From positions 62,001 to 126,000 of the forward strand of contig CALSLT010000008.1 in NCBI GenBank assembly GCA_943787265.1: 64,000 nt of DNA, in the 5' to 3' direction. This document shows positions 1 through 8,774 of this stretch, in pieces; positions within the stretch are counted from its first letter, which is position 1, and every line of letters starts with the position of its first letter. This stretch comes from an uncultured Planctomycetaceae bacterium (lineage in GTDB: Bacteria > Planctomycetota > Planctomycetia > Planctomycetales > Planctomycetaceae). The notes beneath the pieces were generated by a model, which made no database searches, had not been told where the DNA came from, and was given only the letters and a program-made list of their open reading frames with translations. Made by a program: the position numbers and the translations under genes.

Positions 1-144
1 CCTCTCTACGAACCGAATCCACAAAATGGGAAACCGCTGACGATCGAGTTCCCAGCCGATGCTCAGAAAGCGACAAACACAATCCACCACAACAGTAAGT
101 ACGCTTCGCGCATCATCGCTCCCGTATTCACTTCCAACGACTAG
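1..144 (+). CDS. C-terminal end of a probable CocE/NonD-family hydrolase (5' end outside window)
   Basis: Frame 1 is open from the first base to a TAG at 142-144 and gives 47 residues. The tail contains a stretch like ATNTIHHNSKYASRIIAPV, which resembles the closing beta-strands of the X-Pro dipeptidyl-peptidase C-terminal domain (often written as TVYHDAKHPSHIVLPV). This is recognition from a short tail only; no catalytic residue is visible, so substrate and localisation cannot be said. The next gene starts 72 bases downstream on the same strand and could be co-transcribed. Confidence 0.4.
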   Translation, partial: PLYEPNPQNGKPLTIEFPADAQKATNTIHHNSKYASRIIAPVFTSND

Positions 145-216
145 CCCTCGTCGGTGATGGCTCGCATTGTTACGAAGCTGCGTCCGCTCCCACCAACATT
201 CAGGTGAAATATCGAC

Positions 217-1557
217 ATGCCGACAGACTCGCGAAAGCACAATGTCGATCAGCAAATGAAGCTGTACGAGCGGGCCTGCGAACTCATTCCGGGCGGCACG
301 CAGCTCATCAGTCGTCGCCCGTCTCGATTCGCTGCTGGCATCTCACCCGTCTACGCAACCAGCGCGCAAGGTGCGTACATCACCGACCTCGACGGAAACA
401 CCTACATCGACTGGGTCAGCGGAATCGGCGCCATCATTCTTGGCTACTGCGACCCGGTAGTGGACGCCGCCGTTAAGAAACAAATCGGGTCAGGCACCAT
501 CTATTCGATCAACCACGAACTGGAAGTCGAACTGGCCGAAGAACTCGTTGCGACAATTCCCTGTGCAGAAATGGTTCGATATGCCAAAGGCGGCGGTGAC
601 GCGTGCGCCATCGCCGTTCGCATTGCTCGCGGTACAACCGAACGCGATAAAGTCCTCTTCTGTGGATATCACGGCTGGCACGACTGGTACCTGGCAGCAA
701 ATCTATCACCCGGCAGCCTGGATTCTCACCTGTTTCCACAAATCGAGCCGACGGGAGTTCCGCAGTGCCTCGAAGGTTCCGCAATCCCATTTCCCTATGG
801 AGATGCTGCCGCACTGGAACAACTGCTTGACCTTCATTCCGGTGAAGTTGCGGCAATCATGATGGAGCCACTCCGGTCAGATATGCCACCCGAAGGTTAC
901 CTCGAACAGGTTCGTCGCCTGGCGACAAAACACAACGTTTTGCTGATCTTCGACGAAGTCTCGACCGGATTCCGTATGTCCGCCGCCGGAGTGCAACCGG
1001 TCGTCGGAACCATCCCGGACATGGCGGTCTTCGCAAAGTCAATTTCAAACGGATACGCGATGGGAGCAGTCGTTGGGAAACAGGACGTCATGGAACCTGC
1101 TGCCAGGATGTTCGTTTCCAGCACTTACTGGAGCGATACCATCGGTCTGCGTGCCGCATTGACCACCCTTCGTGAAGTCCGACAACGGGATGTTCCCGCG
1201 AAACTGCAGAAACTCGGTCGCCATCTAAAGACATCCCTCAATGAGGTTGCTGCCGAAACTGGATGCCCGGTTTCGTGCGTCGGCATCGACACTCATCCAC
1301 GGCTCGAGTTTGACGTCGATGCATCGCTTACCGCCCAGGTGACAACGCTCTACGTTCAGGAAATGGCAAAGCAAGGCTGCCACGGATACACGTCTTACTA
1401 CCTCAACGCAGCTCAAGGTGACGCCGAAGTCGAACAAACGGCGAATGCAGCTCGCAAAACGCTTTCGCTCATTGCTCAAGCGTTGGATCAAGGAAACGTT
1501 GATCAGTTTGTCGAGGCGAGTCAGCAGGAAGACCTGTTCCATCGACTGGTTAAGTGA
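217..1557 (+). CDS. Class III (glutamate-1-semialdehyde aminomutase-like) PLP aminotransferase
   Basis: Fold-type I PLP enzyme of 446 residues, the usual length for this family. The cofactor-binding Asp lies in FDEVSTGFR (residues 245-253, Asp246) and the Schiff-base Lys is Lys274 in FAKSISNGY; YHGWHDW at 151-157 is also typical of the GSA-aminomutase-like branch. The usual SGSEA phosphate-binding motif is replaced by GGGDA (about 125-129), so it is probably not the housekeeping HemL but a sugar- or amino-acid-specific relative. The ATG is preceded by AGGTGA at 202-207. The amidohydrolase gene follows after 32 bases, which suggests a two-gene catabolic unit. The substrate cannot be deduced. 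Confidence 0.85.
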   Translation: MPTDSRKHNVDQQMKLYERACELIPGGTQLISRRPSRFAAGISPVYATSAQGAYITDLDGNTYIDWVSGIGAIILGYCDPVVDAAVKKQIGSGTIYSINHELEVELAEELVATIPCAEMVRYAKGGGDACAIAVRIARGTTERDKVLFCGYHGWHDWYLAANLSPGSLDSHLFPQIEPTGVPQCLEGSAIPFPYGDAAALEQLLDLHSGEVAAIMMEPLRSDMPPEGYLEQVRRLATKHNVLLIFDEVSTGFRMSAAGVQPVVGTIPDMAVFAKSISNGYAMGAVVGKQDVMEPAARMFVSSTYWSDTIGLRAALTTLREVRQRDVPAKLQKLGRHLKTSLNEVAAETGCPVSCVGIDTHPRLEFDVDASLTAQVTTLYVQEMAKQGCHGYTSYYLNAAQGDAEVEQTANAARKTLSLIAQALDQGNVDQFVEASQQEDLFHRLVK

Positions 1558-1589
1558 CACGAGTCTGCAGCCGCCAACATCCATCTTAA

Positions 1590-2621
1590 ATGAGCCATAG
1601 AATGCCCGTACTTGAACTGAACGACCTCGATCGGCGAATCTGGAACGACGAATTGGACGACTTCGTTCCCGATAAAATCTTTGACGCCCATACTCACATT
1701 TTCCGTTGGGCATACAACACAGATCCCAACAAAGACTCCGGCCCACTCCGCAATTTTGTACAACCGGCATTTGAGGATGCAGGGTGGGACTTACTCGACG
1801 AGTGCGACAAGATTCTGATGCCAGGTCGCAAGGTGGAGCGACTGTCCTTTCCATTTCCGTATTCAAACGGCTGCGACTTTGAAGGTTCCAACGAATTCAT
1901 CGCGGGAGAAGTGAAGAGCCACCCTGAGTCTGGCGCATTGATGCTCGTGCATCCCGGAATGATCGCTGATGACATTGAAGCCGCCGTCGAGCAACATGGT
2001 TTTCTCGGACTCAAACCCTACCGTTTCTTCTCGGCGACAGGCGACTACGTGCACTGCCGCATTACGGACTTTCTACCCGAACATCAGATCGCAGCAGCTG
2101 ATCGACTCGGCCTGCTGATCATGATGCACCTGTCAAAACCAGACGGTATCAGCGACCCACAAAATCTAGACGACCTAGAATCTCTAACCACAAAGTACCC
2201 GGGTGCCCGTTGGATTCTTGCTCATTGCGCCCGTGCTTACTCGTCATGGCCGATCGAACGTGCCGGCAATCGACTGCGAGACATGCCGAACACATGGTTC
2301 GACACTTCTTCCGTCTGCGAGTCCGACGCAATCGAAGCCTTGATCCGTACTGCCGGCATTGAGCGAGTCATGTACGGAAGCGACGATGTACCTGTCGGCG
2401 TGTTGCGAGGAAAATACATCGCATTCGGCTATGGCTGGGCATATCTGTCCGAGCAGAACCACAACTTGAACCTCACTCACTGCGATGGCCGGATGACTTT
2501 TACAAGATTCGAACAGTTGCGAGCCATGAAACGCGCATCCCGTGCCGCAGGCCTGACAGACAAGCAGATCGAAGCACTGTTTCACGACAACGCCGTCTCG
2601 TTAATCAACGACCAACGCTGA
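1590..2621 (+). CDS. Amidohydrolase family 2 (metal-dependent TIM-barrel hydrolase)
   Basis: 343 residues. The metal-binding HxH motif is at residues 34-36 (FDAHTHIFRW), a later strand gives LAHCARA (metal His near residue 212), and YGSDDVPVG near the C-terminus supplies the conserved catalytic Asp of the amidohydro-related (PF04909) barrel. Members are decarboxylases or lactone/amide hydrolases; nothing here fixes the substrate. It follows the aminotransferase by 32 bases on the same strand, which suggests successive steps on one compound. An internal ATG at 1602 is an alternative start. No signal peptide is seen, so a cytoplasmic enzyme is likely. Confidence 0.85.
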   Translation: MSHRMPVLELNDLDRRIWNDELDDFVPDKIFDAHTHIFRWAYNTDPNKDSGPLRNFVQPAFEDAGWDLLDECDKILMPGRKVERLSFPFPYSNGCDFEGSNEFIAGEVKSHPESGALMLVHPGMIADDIEAAVEQHGFLGLKPYRFFSATGDYVHCRITDFLPEHQIAAADRLGLLIMMHLSKPDGISDPQNLDDLESLTTKYPGARWILAHCARAYSSWPIERAGNRLRDMPNTWFDTSSVCESDAIEALIRTAGIERVMYGSDDVPVGVLRGKYIAFGYGWAYLSEQNHNLNLTHCDGRMTFTRFEQLRAMKRASRAAGLTDKQIEALFHDNAVSLINDQR

Positions 2622-2659
2622 CCGGCAAAAGCAGCACGGTCTGCAAGCCCAACGATCCT

Positions 2660-3715
2660 TCACTCAACGCCCGACGTTTCTGGCTCTACTTGCGGAAGAG
2701 TCAACGCTAACGCTATCGTCGCCCAGCCTGTCGCGGCCGTCGAAATAAACTGATCCTTCTCATGCGGAAAGCCAGTCTCAAAGTACGGCTGAAACGGCTT
2801 GGCCCGCGTGACAACATGCCAGGATCCGTCAGCAAGTTGAGTGTCGAGCAAATAGGCAACTCCACGTTCGACGACCATGTCGCTTGCCTTCGCACCGTCA
2901 CGTAACAAAGCAGCCAACACAGTGCCTGTCGCATACGCATCGCTGGCCATGTCAGATTTCTGCGACCAGCCGCCGTCTTCCCGCTGCTGCGAAATCAACT
3001 CTTTTCGTTCAGCCGCAATCTTAACCTGCGCCGCATCGATGTATGACAACGCGCGATACCGAAATACTCGATCTTCGGTGTCCTTTGCCTTAGTGGCCAA
3101 CAGCCAGCCACCGACGTCTGAGAACCGGGCTTCTTTCGCAGTCTGCTGATCCTCGGTAGCAAAATGTCGCAGTGCCCGTAGTGCCAGGTAAGTATTTGCG
3201 AAGTCGCTTCCTGCCGACGGCGGCCGTGAGCTTGCCTGATGCCATCGTTTATCGTCCTTCTGAAACTCCAGCAGATAATGAGACACGGCATCAGTGGTTT
3301 CATCCGGCTCCCATTCACCGGCTTCGAGGGTCCACAATGCGTAGCCGGCGGTCATTACTCGTCCACCCTGCCCTCGTCCCTGACGATACCCCTTGAGGCC
3401 TCGCTTCAAGTGAGCAACCGTGTGCTTCACCTGTGACGCCAGAACTTCCTGGTCAATCTTGAATCCGCGTGCCCGAGCTTCCGTCAGAGCAAAGACAGGC
3501 AACGCCTGGCTATGACACGTGAAGCATCGCTTTTCCTGTGCCGAGCCCGCAGCGGCTGACTCAAGCAAAGGAATGGCTTTACGAAGTGCGACAGATACTC
3601 GCTCACTCTTCGAGGTTTCATCATCCGCAATCGCGTACTTGCTCCCCGCAAGCAGCGTCAGGGCGAACAGTATCCCGTTGACCGTCAGCGCCGTTTGAAT
3701 CTTCAGACACCACAT
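2660..3715 (-). CDS. Secreted prenyltransferase/squalene-cyclase-repeat (alpha-toroid) protein with one haem motif
   Basis: About 351 residues. An N-terminal hydrophobic segment (residues 5-30, ending AIADD) looks like a signal peptide. A single c-type haem motif CFTCH sits at residues 64-68, followed by repeats of the alpha/alpha toroid type, with typical strings such as YLLEFQKDDKRW, REDGGWSQ, ATGTVLAALL and YLLDTQLADGSW. It is therefore related in fold to squalene-hopene cyclase and prenyltransferases, but it lacks a recognisable DXDD cyclase motif and is much shorter than a cyclase (about 630 residues), so enzymatic activity is doubtful. I chose the ATG at 3715 because GGTGA lies a few bases before it; a GTG at 3724 is also in frame. 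The combination of a cytochrome-like N-terminus and a toroid is seen in planctomycete surface proteins. Confidence 0.7.
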   Translation of the reverse strand: MWCLKIQTALTVNGILFALTLLAGSKYAIADDETSKSERVSVALRKAIPLLESAAAGSAQEKRCFTCHSQALPVFALTEARARGFKIDQEVLASQVKHTVAHLKRGLKGYRQGRGQGGRVMTAGYALWTLEAGEWEPDETTDAVSHYLLEFQKDDKRWHQASSRPPSAGSDFANTYLALRALRHFATEDQQTAKEARFSDVGGWLLATKAKDTEDRVFRYRALSYIDAAQVKIAAERKELISQQREDGGWSQKSDMASDAYATGTVLAALLRDGAKASDMVVERGVAYLLDTQLADGSWHVVTRAKPFQPYFETGFPHEKDQFISTAATGWATIALALTLPQVEPETSGVE

Positions 3716-3763
3716 AAGAGTCACCCTTCACTCGTTTGTCCCGGCCACGGTCGTCCGAAACGC

Positions 3764-4660
3764 TCACTTTGCCCCTGCGATTTCGTGCTCCGCCATCCAA
3801 CTCAGGAAACGAGCCGCGCATCGGTCCAGATTCTCGATGGTCCCGCCGCCGCGCAACGGTGAGCACATTTCGTATGTCGAAATTCCGTCAAATCCACCCT
3901 CGATCAGGCCAGCAAAGTACGCCTTGAAATCGATGAACCCGTCGCCAAACGGAACGGCTCGAACCATGTCGACATCGTTCTGCGAGTAATTGACCAGTTC
4001 GGGACGATACTGAAACTGCGGAAACCGGACATAGTCCGCGTTGGTCGTGATGGCCGTATGTGGTGCAGCCAAACGAGCAGCTTCATACAAGTCTTCGCCT
4101 CGCAATGCAGGCGACCAGGCATCGAATCCGAGCTTGCAGTTCGGCCTGTCGATGTCCGCCAGAAGCTCGATCAGCGCCGGAGTCGCGATGGCGATGTCAT
4201 GATGATTCTGGATTGCGAGCGTGATTCCATAATTGCCGACGCGATCGCAACACTCCTGGAAGATGCCAGTCAGCCTGCGCCACGAAGCCAGCGGAGCCTC
4301 CCCTGCTCTTTCGTACGCAGTGAAAACCCGAATGATGCCGGCACCCAACTGCTTTGCAATTTGTGCCAACTCTTCCAGATAGTGAATCTGCAGTTCAGTC
4401 GACGGCAGCTCTGAACTCGCCATTGAAAAATCGGTGTATGCACCGATGACGTCGCACCTGACTTTGTGCTTTTCCAGCTGAGCACGCAGTTCCCCAATAC
4501 GTCGTTCGTCCGTGTCAAGTACCGATAAGTGAGGCCTCTTTCCTGCCAGCATCACACCGTCATACCCAAGAGCCGCAGCCTTGCCGATGAAGTCGTCGAG
4601 CGGCAGAGTGTCCTGCCCCCAAAGTCCGGCGTAACTGATCGAAAACAGATTCAGTCGCAC
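3764..4660 (-). CDS. Sugar phosphate isomerase/epimerase (xylose-isomerase-like TIM barrel)
   Basis: 298 residues of the AP-endonuclease-2/xylose-isomerase-like family (PF01261). It starts MRLNLFSISYAGLWG, has barrel strands such as GYDGVMLAGKRPHLSV and GAGIIRVFTAYE, then LAIQNHHDIA (metal ligands), LGFDAWSP and GFDGISTYEMCSPLRGGG. The conserved Glu, Asp and His residues of the metal site are present. It lies downstream of, and co-directional with, the tandem DUF1080 gene (150-base gap). In planctomycetes such isomerases commonly accompany DUF1080 hydrolases and Gfo/Idh oxidoreductases in 3-keto-sugar breakdown; that role is inferred here from context. No export signal. Confidence 0.8.
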   Translation of the reverse strand: MRLNLFSISYAGLWGQDTLPLDDFIGKAAALGYDGVMLAGKRPHLSVLDTDERRIGELRAQLEKHKVRCDVIGAYTDFSMASSELPSTELQIHYLEELAQIAKQLGAGIIRVFTAYERAGEAPLASWRRLTGIFQECCDRVGNYGITLAIQNHHDIAIATPALIELLADIDRPNCKLGFDAWSPALRGEDLYEAARLAAPHTAITTNADYVRFPQFQYRPELVNYSQNDVDMVRAVPFGDGFIDFKAYFAGLIEGGFDGISTYEMCSPLRGGGTIENLDRCAARFLSWMAEHEIAGAK

Positions 4661-4728
4661 AAAGACTGCTCCTTTGAAAACCGACGTCCGCGGGTACTAC
4701 GCCACAAATGTCACGCCCACACGACGCC

Positions 4729-4770
4729 ACCTCTCCCACTTGTGGGAGAGGTCGGGCTCTCAGGCCCGGG
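4729..4770. repeat. Palindromic intergenic repeat between two co-directional genes
   Basis: An 11-bp perfect stem (4729-4739 with 4742-4752) with a 2-base loop (CTCTCCCAC / GTGGGAGAG core) is followed by a second small GGGC...GCCC hairpin (4754-4767) and the run CCCGGGTGAGGG. This matches from memory a widely dispersed bacterial repeat word of the form CCCTCACCC...CTCTCCCACAAGTGGGAGAGG. It could act as a transcript-stabilising or attenuating hairpin between the DUF1080 gene and the isomerase gene; there is no T-tract on either strand, so it is not a convincing intrinsic terminator. Confidence 0.7.
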
Positions 4771-4810
4771 TGAGGGCAACCGTCACCAGCCTGCAATTCG
4801 TCAACCATCA

Positions 4811-6280
4811 TCAATACGGTAACTCGCGGATGTAAAGATTCTTGAAGAACAGCTCACTCCCGTGATGCTGCAACTCAATCTGGTCCGCACGAACCAGGGG
4901 AACAACGCCGGTCCGGTCCCAGTAATTCTCCAAAGCCACTCGATCTACAATCAGCTTACCGTTGAGCCAGATCGTGACTTTGTCACCGACCATTCGGATC
5001 AGGAACGTGTTCCACTCTCCCGGCTTCTTGTCGGCGAGAGTCGTCGGGGCATTTCTCCAGCGTCTGTTATTCCAGAGACCGCCCGATCCAAGATTTCGAC
5101 CGTTGCGATACTGAGTAACCCATTCCTCGGCGTTCGATGGAGGCTCTGCACCTTCTTTAACGCGAGGATCCCAAGGGTCCCAAATCTGTACCTGCGGAGT
5201 CCCCCGCAAGTAGATCCCGGAATCAGCTCCCGGAGGGATCTTCCAATCGCAATAGAACTCGAAGTCGCCGTAATCCTTCGCCGTGCAAAGGCTCTGACCT
5301 TTGCCATCGTAGGTCAAAATCCCCTCGACCACGCTCCAGTGCTCGTTCATGACTCCGTCAGCGGTTTCCTGCGCCGCCGCCAGATCGTCACCGGCTAGTG
5401 CTCGACGACTGTTGGCATTCTTGTGAGCGAGCCCTTTCCAGCCAGTCAGGTCTTTGCCATTGAACATGGCAGCGAAACCCGCTGGTGGTGTGTTATCGAC
5501 ACTCGAATCCGGAGACGTTGGAGACGCTGCGTAATCGGCAACAGACAGGTTTCGAAACTCGACATGATCGCTGTGCCCCGCCAGTGAAATGTGTCCTTTC
5601 TTATTCTTCATTCCGGGATGAGCGTGTCCATCAACCGGCGTGACGTCATCCAGGTGGGCATCAACGATCACCGCGCCATTAAGAATGACCATGATGTGAT
5701 CTTCGATGGCGATGATCGTTTCAGAGTTCCATTCACCAACCGGCTTCAGATATCCCGTTCTCGACGGAACGATGCCGTAGATAGAGCCGTGGTACTGCCA
5801 GGGCTTGAGCCAACTGAGTTTTCTTGTCTTTCCGCCGCCCATATCCGCAACGCCGGAATACTTCGCCCCGTTGTGATCGAGAACCTGAATCTCCATTCCG
5901 GAACCCGATGCATGACCGCCTTCCGGAACACGAATACCGATCCCGTTGTTGCCACTTTCCTGCAGTTTGAACTCGAATCGGAAAGCAAAGTCGCTGTATT
6001 CCTTCTCCGTAAACAGGTTCTTCCCGCCAGCCTCACAGACAAGGTTCCCATCCTTCGCGAAGTACCCTTTGGTATCGCCCGTCCAACCGGTCAAGTCTTT
6101 GCCGTTAAACAGTTCATTCCACGCCGCGGTTTGATCGAGAATCGCCAGCGTTGACGTCCCCGCTTCGACATTCGCGTCCGGTTTCGGTTCAGGTTTCGCG
6201 TCCTGAGCATTGACCAGCGAGGTCAGCAATGTGGACATCGTCAGCAGCATCAAGACTCTCGACATCGGTGTGTTTTTCAT
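4811..6280 (-). CDS. Secreted tandem DUF1080 (3-keto-disaccharide hydrolase-like) protein
   Basis: 489 residues with an N-terminal signal peptide (hydrophobic segment after MKNTPMSR, cleavage probably after NAQD). There are two DUF1080 (PF06439, concanavalin-like) domains. The first begins WNELFNGKDLTGW at about residue 53 and contains GNNGIGIRVPEGG. The second begins AAMFNGKDLTGWKG at about residue 273 and contains GADSGIYLRGTPQVQIWDP. Family members are described as 3-keto-glycoside hydrolases or lectin-like glucan-binding modules. The isomerase/epimerase downstream supports a 3-keto-sugar route, but the substrate is unknown. Tandem duplication within one chain is less common than a single domain. 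Confidence 0.85.
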   Translation of the reverse strand: MKNTPMSRVLMLLTMSTLLTSLVNAQDAKPEPKPDANVEAGTSTLAILDQTAAWNELFNGKDLTGWTGDTKGYFAKDGNLVCEAGGKNLFTEKEYSDFAFRFEFKLQESGNNGIGIRVPEGGHASGSGMEIQVLDHNGAKYSGVADMGGGKTRKLSWLKPWQYHGSIYGIVPSRTGYLKPVGEWNSETIIAIEDHIMVILNGAVIVDAHLDDVTPVDGHAHPGMKNKKGHISLAGHSDHVEFRNLSVADYAASPTSPDSSVDNTPPAGFAAMFNGKDLTGWKGLAHKNANSRRALAGDDLAAAQETADGVMNEHWSVVEGILTYDGKGQSLCTAKDYGDFEFYCDWKIPPGADSGIYLRGTPQVQIWDPWDPRVKEGAEPPSNAEEWVTQYRNGRNLGSGGLWNNRRWRNAPTTLADKKPGEWNTFLIRMVGDKVTIWLNGKLIVDRVALENYWDRTGVVPLVRADQIELQHHGSELFFKNLYIRELPY

Positions 6281-6416
6281 GGGAGACTGGCCTGTAATTC
6301 ATTCGGTGTCTGAAATATCTCGCGGAGCATTCTCGTCCGCAAACCACTCATCAACTGTCACGAGGACAGTAAAAGATTGACGTCACAATTCGAAGCGAAC
6401 AACGATTTTAGTCCAC

Positions 6417-7238
6417 TCATCCCGTCGTTGGATCCAGCAGTGCGAACTGTAATTCCGGCCGCCCGGCAACATTCGAATCACCTCGCCACATGCGTAATAG
6501 CTGGCGAACCGGCTGAAAACCGTGCGTCGATGCCAACTGTTCCGAGACTTCATTGCCTGAAGGAATGTCCCAGAAAATTCGCCCTTCCACGGTCGACAAC
6601 ATCTCGCCGACCATCGATGCAACTTCCGACGAATCTTCCGAAACCACTGGCCCTAGATAAGTGGCCACGCTGCCGGGCCTCAACATCCCAACGGTCGACG
6701 GTGTCGTGAAGACGCGACAACCGGCCCCCACACTGGTCAACCAGCAGGAGCGGTCAGCACCAAAGGCGACTGCATCCGTCGCCACCATCTGAGCTGACAG
6801 ATCGCCGCCCAAAGAAAACTCCGGAGCATTCTCACCTTCGCGTTCCCAACGTTGAAAGCCCCACTCCGCGTGAAATCCCAACTGTTCGTAAAGCGGTTGC
6901 CCGAGTGGCGTCGCATCGAGTTTGATGCACGTCACGCCTCGGCCACGCAGATAGTCGATGCTCGTTTCCATTAACTTTCTGGCGATTCCTCGGCGTCGAT
7001 ATTCCGGCAGAACGAGCATCATGCCGATCCACCCGAGTTTCGTCCCATAAGAAGTGGTCGACACAGTCCCCACCGGAACACCGTCGAATTCGGCAATGAA
7101 ACATCCGTCGGGCTCGTACTCAATCAATCGCCGAATGTCATCGGGAGTCTGATTCCACCCAACCTGATCCTTCAGGTTCATGGCGAGATCAATATCGCCG
7201 AGCGTCATTTGTCTGATGTGAAGTTGCGTCTGCGACAT
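6417..7238 (-). CDS. GNAT N-acetyltransferase with C-terminal accessory domain
   Basis: About 273 residues from MSQTQLHIRQMT. The N-terminal half is a GNAT fold: acidic early residues, strand FIAEFDGVPVGTVSTTSYG, IGMMLVLPEYRRRGIARKL (acetyl-CoA pyrophosphate loop R/Q-x-x-G-x-G/A) near residue 90, and LYEQLGF. The C-terminal half (GPVVSEDSSEVASMV onward) resembles the Acetyltransf_18 domain that often follows such a GNAT. Upstream in-frame starts exist to 7292, but residues before MSQTQ look non-native and rich in Arg/Ile; the chosen ATG begins the conserved part. It is divergent from the enolase-superfamily gene. Acceptor substrate unknown. Confidence 0.8.
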   Translation of the reverse strand: MSQTQLHIRQMTLGDIDLAMNLKDQVGWNQTPDDIRRLIEYEPDGCFIAEFDGVPVGTVSTTSYGTKLGWIGMMLVLPEYRRRGIARKLMETSIDYLRGRGVTCIKLDATPLGQPLYEQLGFHAEWGFQRWEREGENAPEFSLGGDLSAQMVATDAVAFGADRSCWLTSVGAGCRVFTTPSTVGMLRPGSVATYLGPVVSEDSSEVASMVGEMLSTVEGRIFWDIPSGNEVSEQLASTHGFQPVRQLLRMWRGDSNVAGRPELQFALLDPTTG

Positions 7239-7316
7239 AGACCTGATTCGATATCGAGTAATCCTTGACGAAATCAGCCCGCGACCAAACAACCGTCACC
7301 GGACGAAGGCATCATT

Positions 7317-8774
7317 GTGTGGCATATTGAATCAATCAACGTCTTCGTTCGCGAGTTACCACCCGACCGCGGCTCGTTCGTCATCGGCCGGCAGAAGTCC
7401 GGGGCTCCTCCTGCGCCGCCCAAAAAACGTCGACCGCGCGGTTTCCTGGCCGTACGGCTTGAACTGGCGGACGACAAAGGCAACAGGTCGTGCGGAGTAT
7501 CAGGCGACCGTCCGTCGTTCGGCTGGCTCGACAAACGCCCCGATTATCCACCGGAACAGAAACTTCAGAGACTACTGACACTCGTCGACTCGGCACGGAA
7601 CGTCTACCTGAAGCATTCTCGATTTGAATCGCCGTTTCAGCAGTCGTTGAGCAACGCCGCAGAGGTTTCCAAAATCGGCCGTGACGCTGATCACGAGGAC
7701 CTGTCCTGTAGTTTCGCATCGGCACTGTTCGAACGGGCAATGATCGACGCCGTGTGTCGAATTCAAAAGCTTTCGATCTTCGAAGCAGTGCGGCAGAACA
7801 AGCTAGGCTTCACTCCTCATACAGCATTTCGTGAATTGCGAAATTTTCGTCTGGAGCACTTTCTTCCACTGCGTCCACTTACGACGTTCAACATCCGACA
7901 CACAGTGGGACTCGCCGATCCTCTCACCAAAAGCGACCTTCCCGAATCCAAACGTCTCAATGACGGTGAACCCGAGACTCTCGAAGAATACGTAGCGCGA
8001 GACGGACTGCGTTACCTGAAGGTCAAGATCTCCGGTGAACCAGAGGCTGATCTTGCCCGCCTGGGAAAGATCTGGGACGTAGTCTCTCGAACCAATCAAC
8101 CAGTCATCACGCTGGACGGAAACGAAAGTTACCAGGACATCGACGCGTTCGCCCGTTTCGTTGCAGACTTTGAAGAAAAGCAACTTGGCCTCTTCCAGCA
8201 CACTGCGTTTATCGAACAGCCTCTGACCAGAGCGTTAACTCACGATCCAGCCACTGCGAAAACCGTCGCTGCTATTTCTGAGAAGAAGCCGCTGGTCATC
8301 GATGAGGCCGACGGGACATTGAACTCGTTTCATGACGCATTCCGGATCGGCTATTCCGGGACATCGCACAAGAACTGCAAGGGCTTCTTCAAATCACTGC
8401 TGAACTTCTGCCTGACGCGCCATTTCGAAATCAATCATGGTCGAGTCGCATTTCAGACGGGCGAAGACCTTTCGAACATGCCGCTGGTCCCGCTGCATCA
8501 AGACTTCGCCGCACTTGGCGTGCTCGGTATCGACCACTGTGAAAGAAACGGCCACCACTACAGCTTCGGGCTGGAGCATCTATCTGATACTGAGCGACAA
8601 CTAACAAAACGGCTTCACTCAGATCTCTATGTCGAGAGACACGGCGGCCTGTTCCTCAACATTCGAAATGGCCAAGTCCGCTGCGACTCGTTGCAGAAGC
8701 CAGGCTTCGGTATCACCTTCGATCCTGACTTCAAAAATTTGACACCGCTCAAAGACTGGGTTGTGAAATGGTAG
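7317..8774 (+). CDS. Enolase-superfamily (mandelate racemase/muconate lactonizing-like) protein
   Basis: 485 residues from a GTG start. Superfamily residues are visible: catalytic KxK (YLKVKISG, Lys235 and Lys237), metal ligands Asp267 (TLDGNESY) and Glu300 (FIEQPL), a third ligand in VIDEADG (329-330), and Lys352 in TSHKNCKGFF. It is longer than typical family members (about 370-400), owing to an extended N-terminus (residues 20-130) and a long tail. Its stop overlaps the next start (ATGGTAG at 8768-8774), which indicates translational coupling with the DUF1549/1553 gene. The reaction would be proton abstraction alpha to a carboxylate; substrate unknown. Confidence 0.8.
   Translation: MWHIESINVFVRELPPDRGSFVIGRQKSGAPPAPPKKRRPRGFLAVRLELADDKGNRSCGVSGDRPSFGWLDKRPDYPPEQKLQRLLTLVDSARNVYLKHSRFESPFQQSLSNAAEVSKIGRDADHEDLSCSFASALFERAMIDAVCRIQKLSIFEAVRQNKLGFTPHTAFRELRNFRLEHFLPLRPLTTFNIRHTVGLADPLTKSDLPESKRLNDGEPETLEEYVARDGLRYLKVKISGEPEADLARLGKIWDVVSRTNQPVITLDGNESYQDIDAFARFVADFEEKQLGLFQHTAFIEQPLTRALTHDPATAKTVAAISEKKPLVIDEADGTLNSFHDAFRIGYSGTSHKNCKGFFKSLLNFCLTRHFEINHGRVAFQTGEDLSNMPLVPLHQDFAALGVLGIDHCERNGHHYSFGLEHLSDTERQLTKRLHSDLYVERHGGLFLNIRNGQVRCDSLQKPGFGITFDPDFKNLTPLKDWVVKW

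Noticed and set aside
1225..1866. Open frame of 213 codons on the - strand spanning two + strand genes
   Set aside because: Covers the ends of two well supported genes and has no conserved content.
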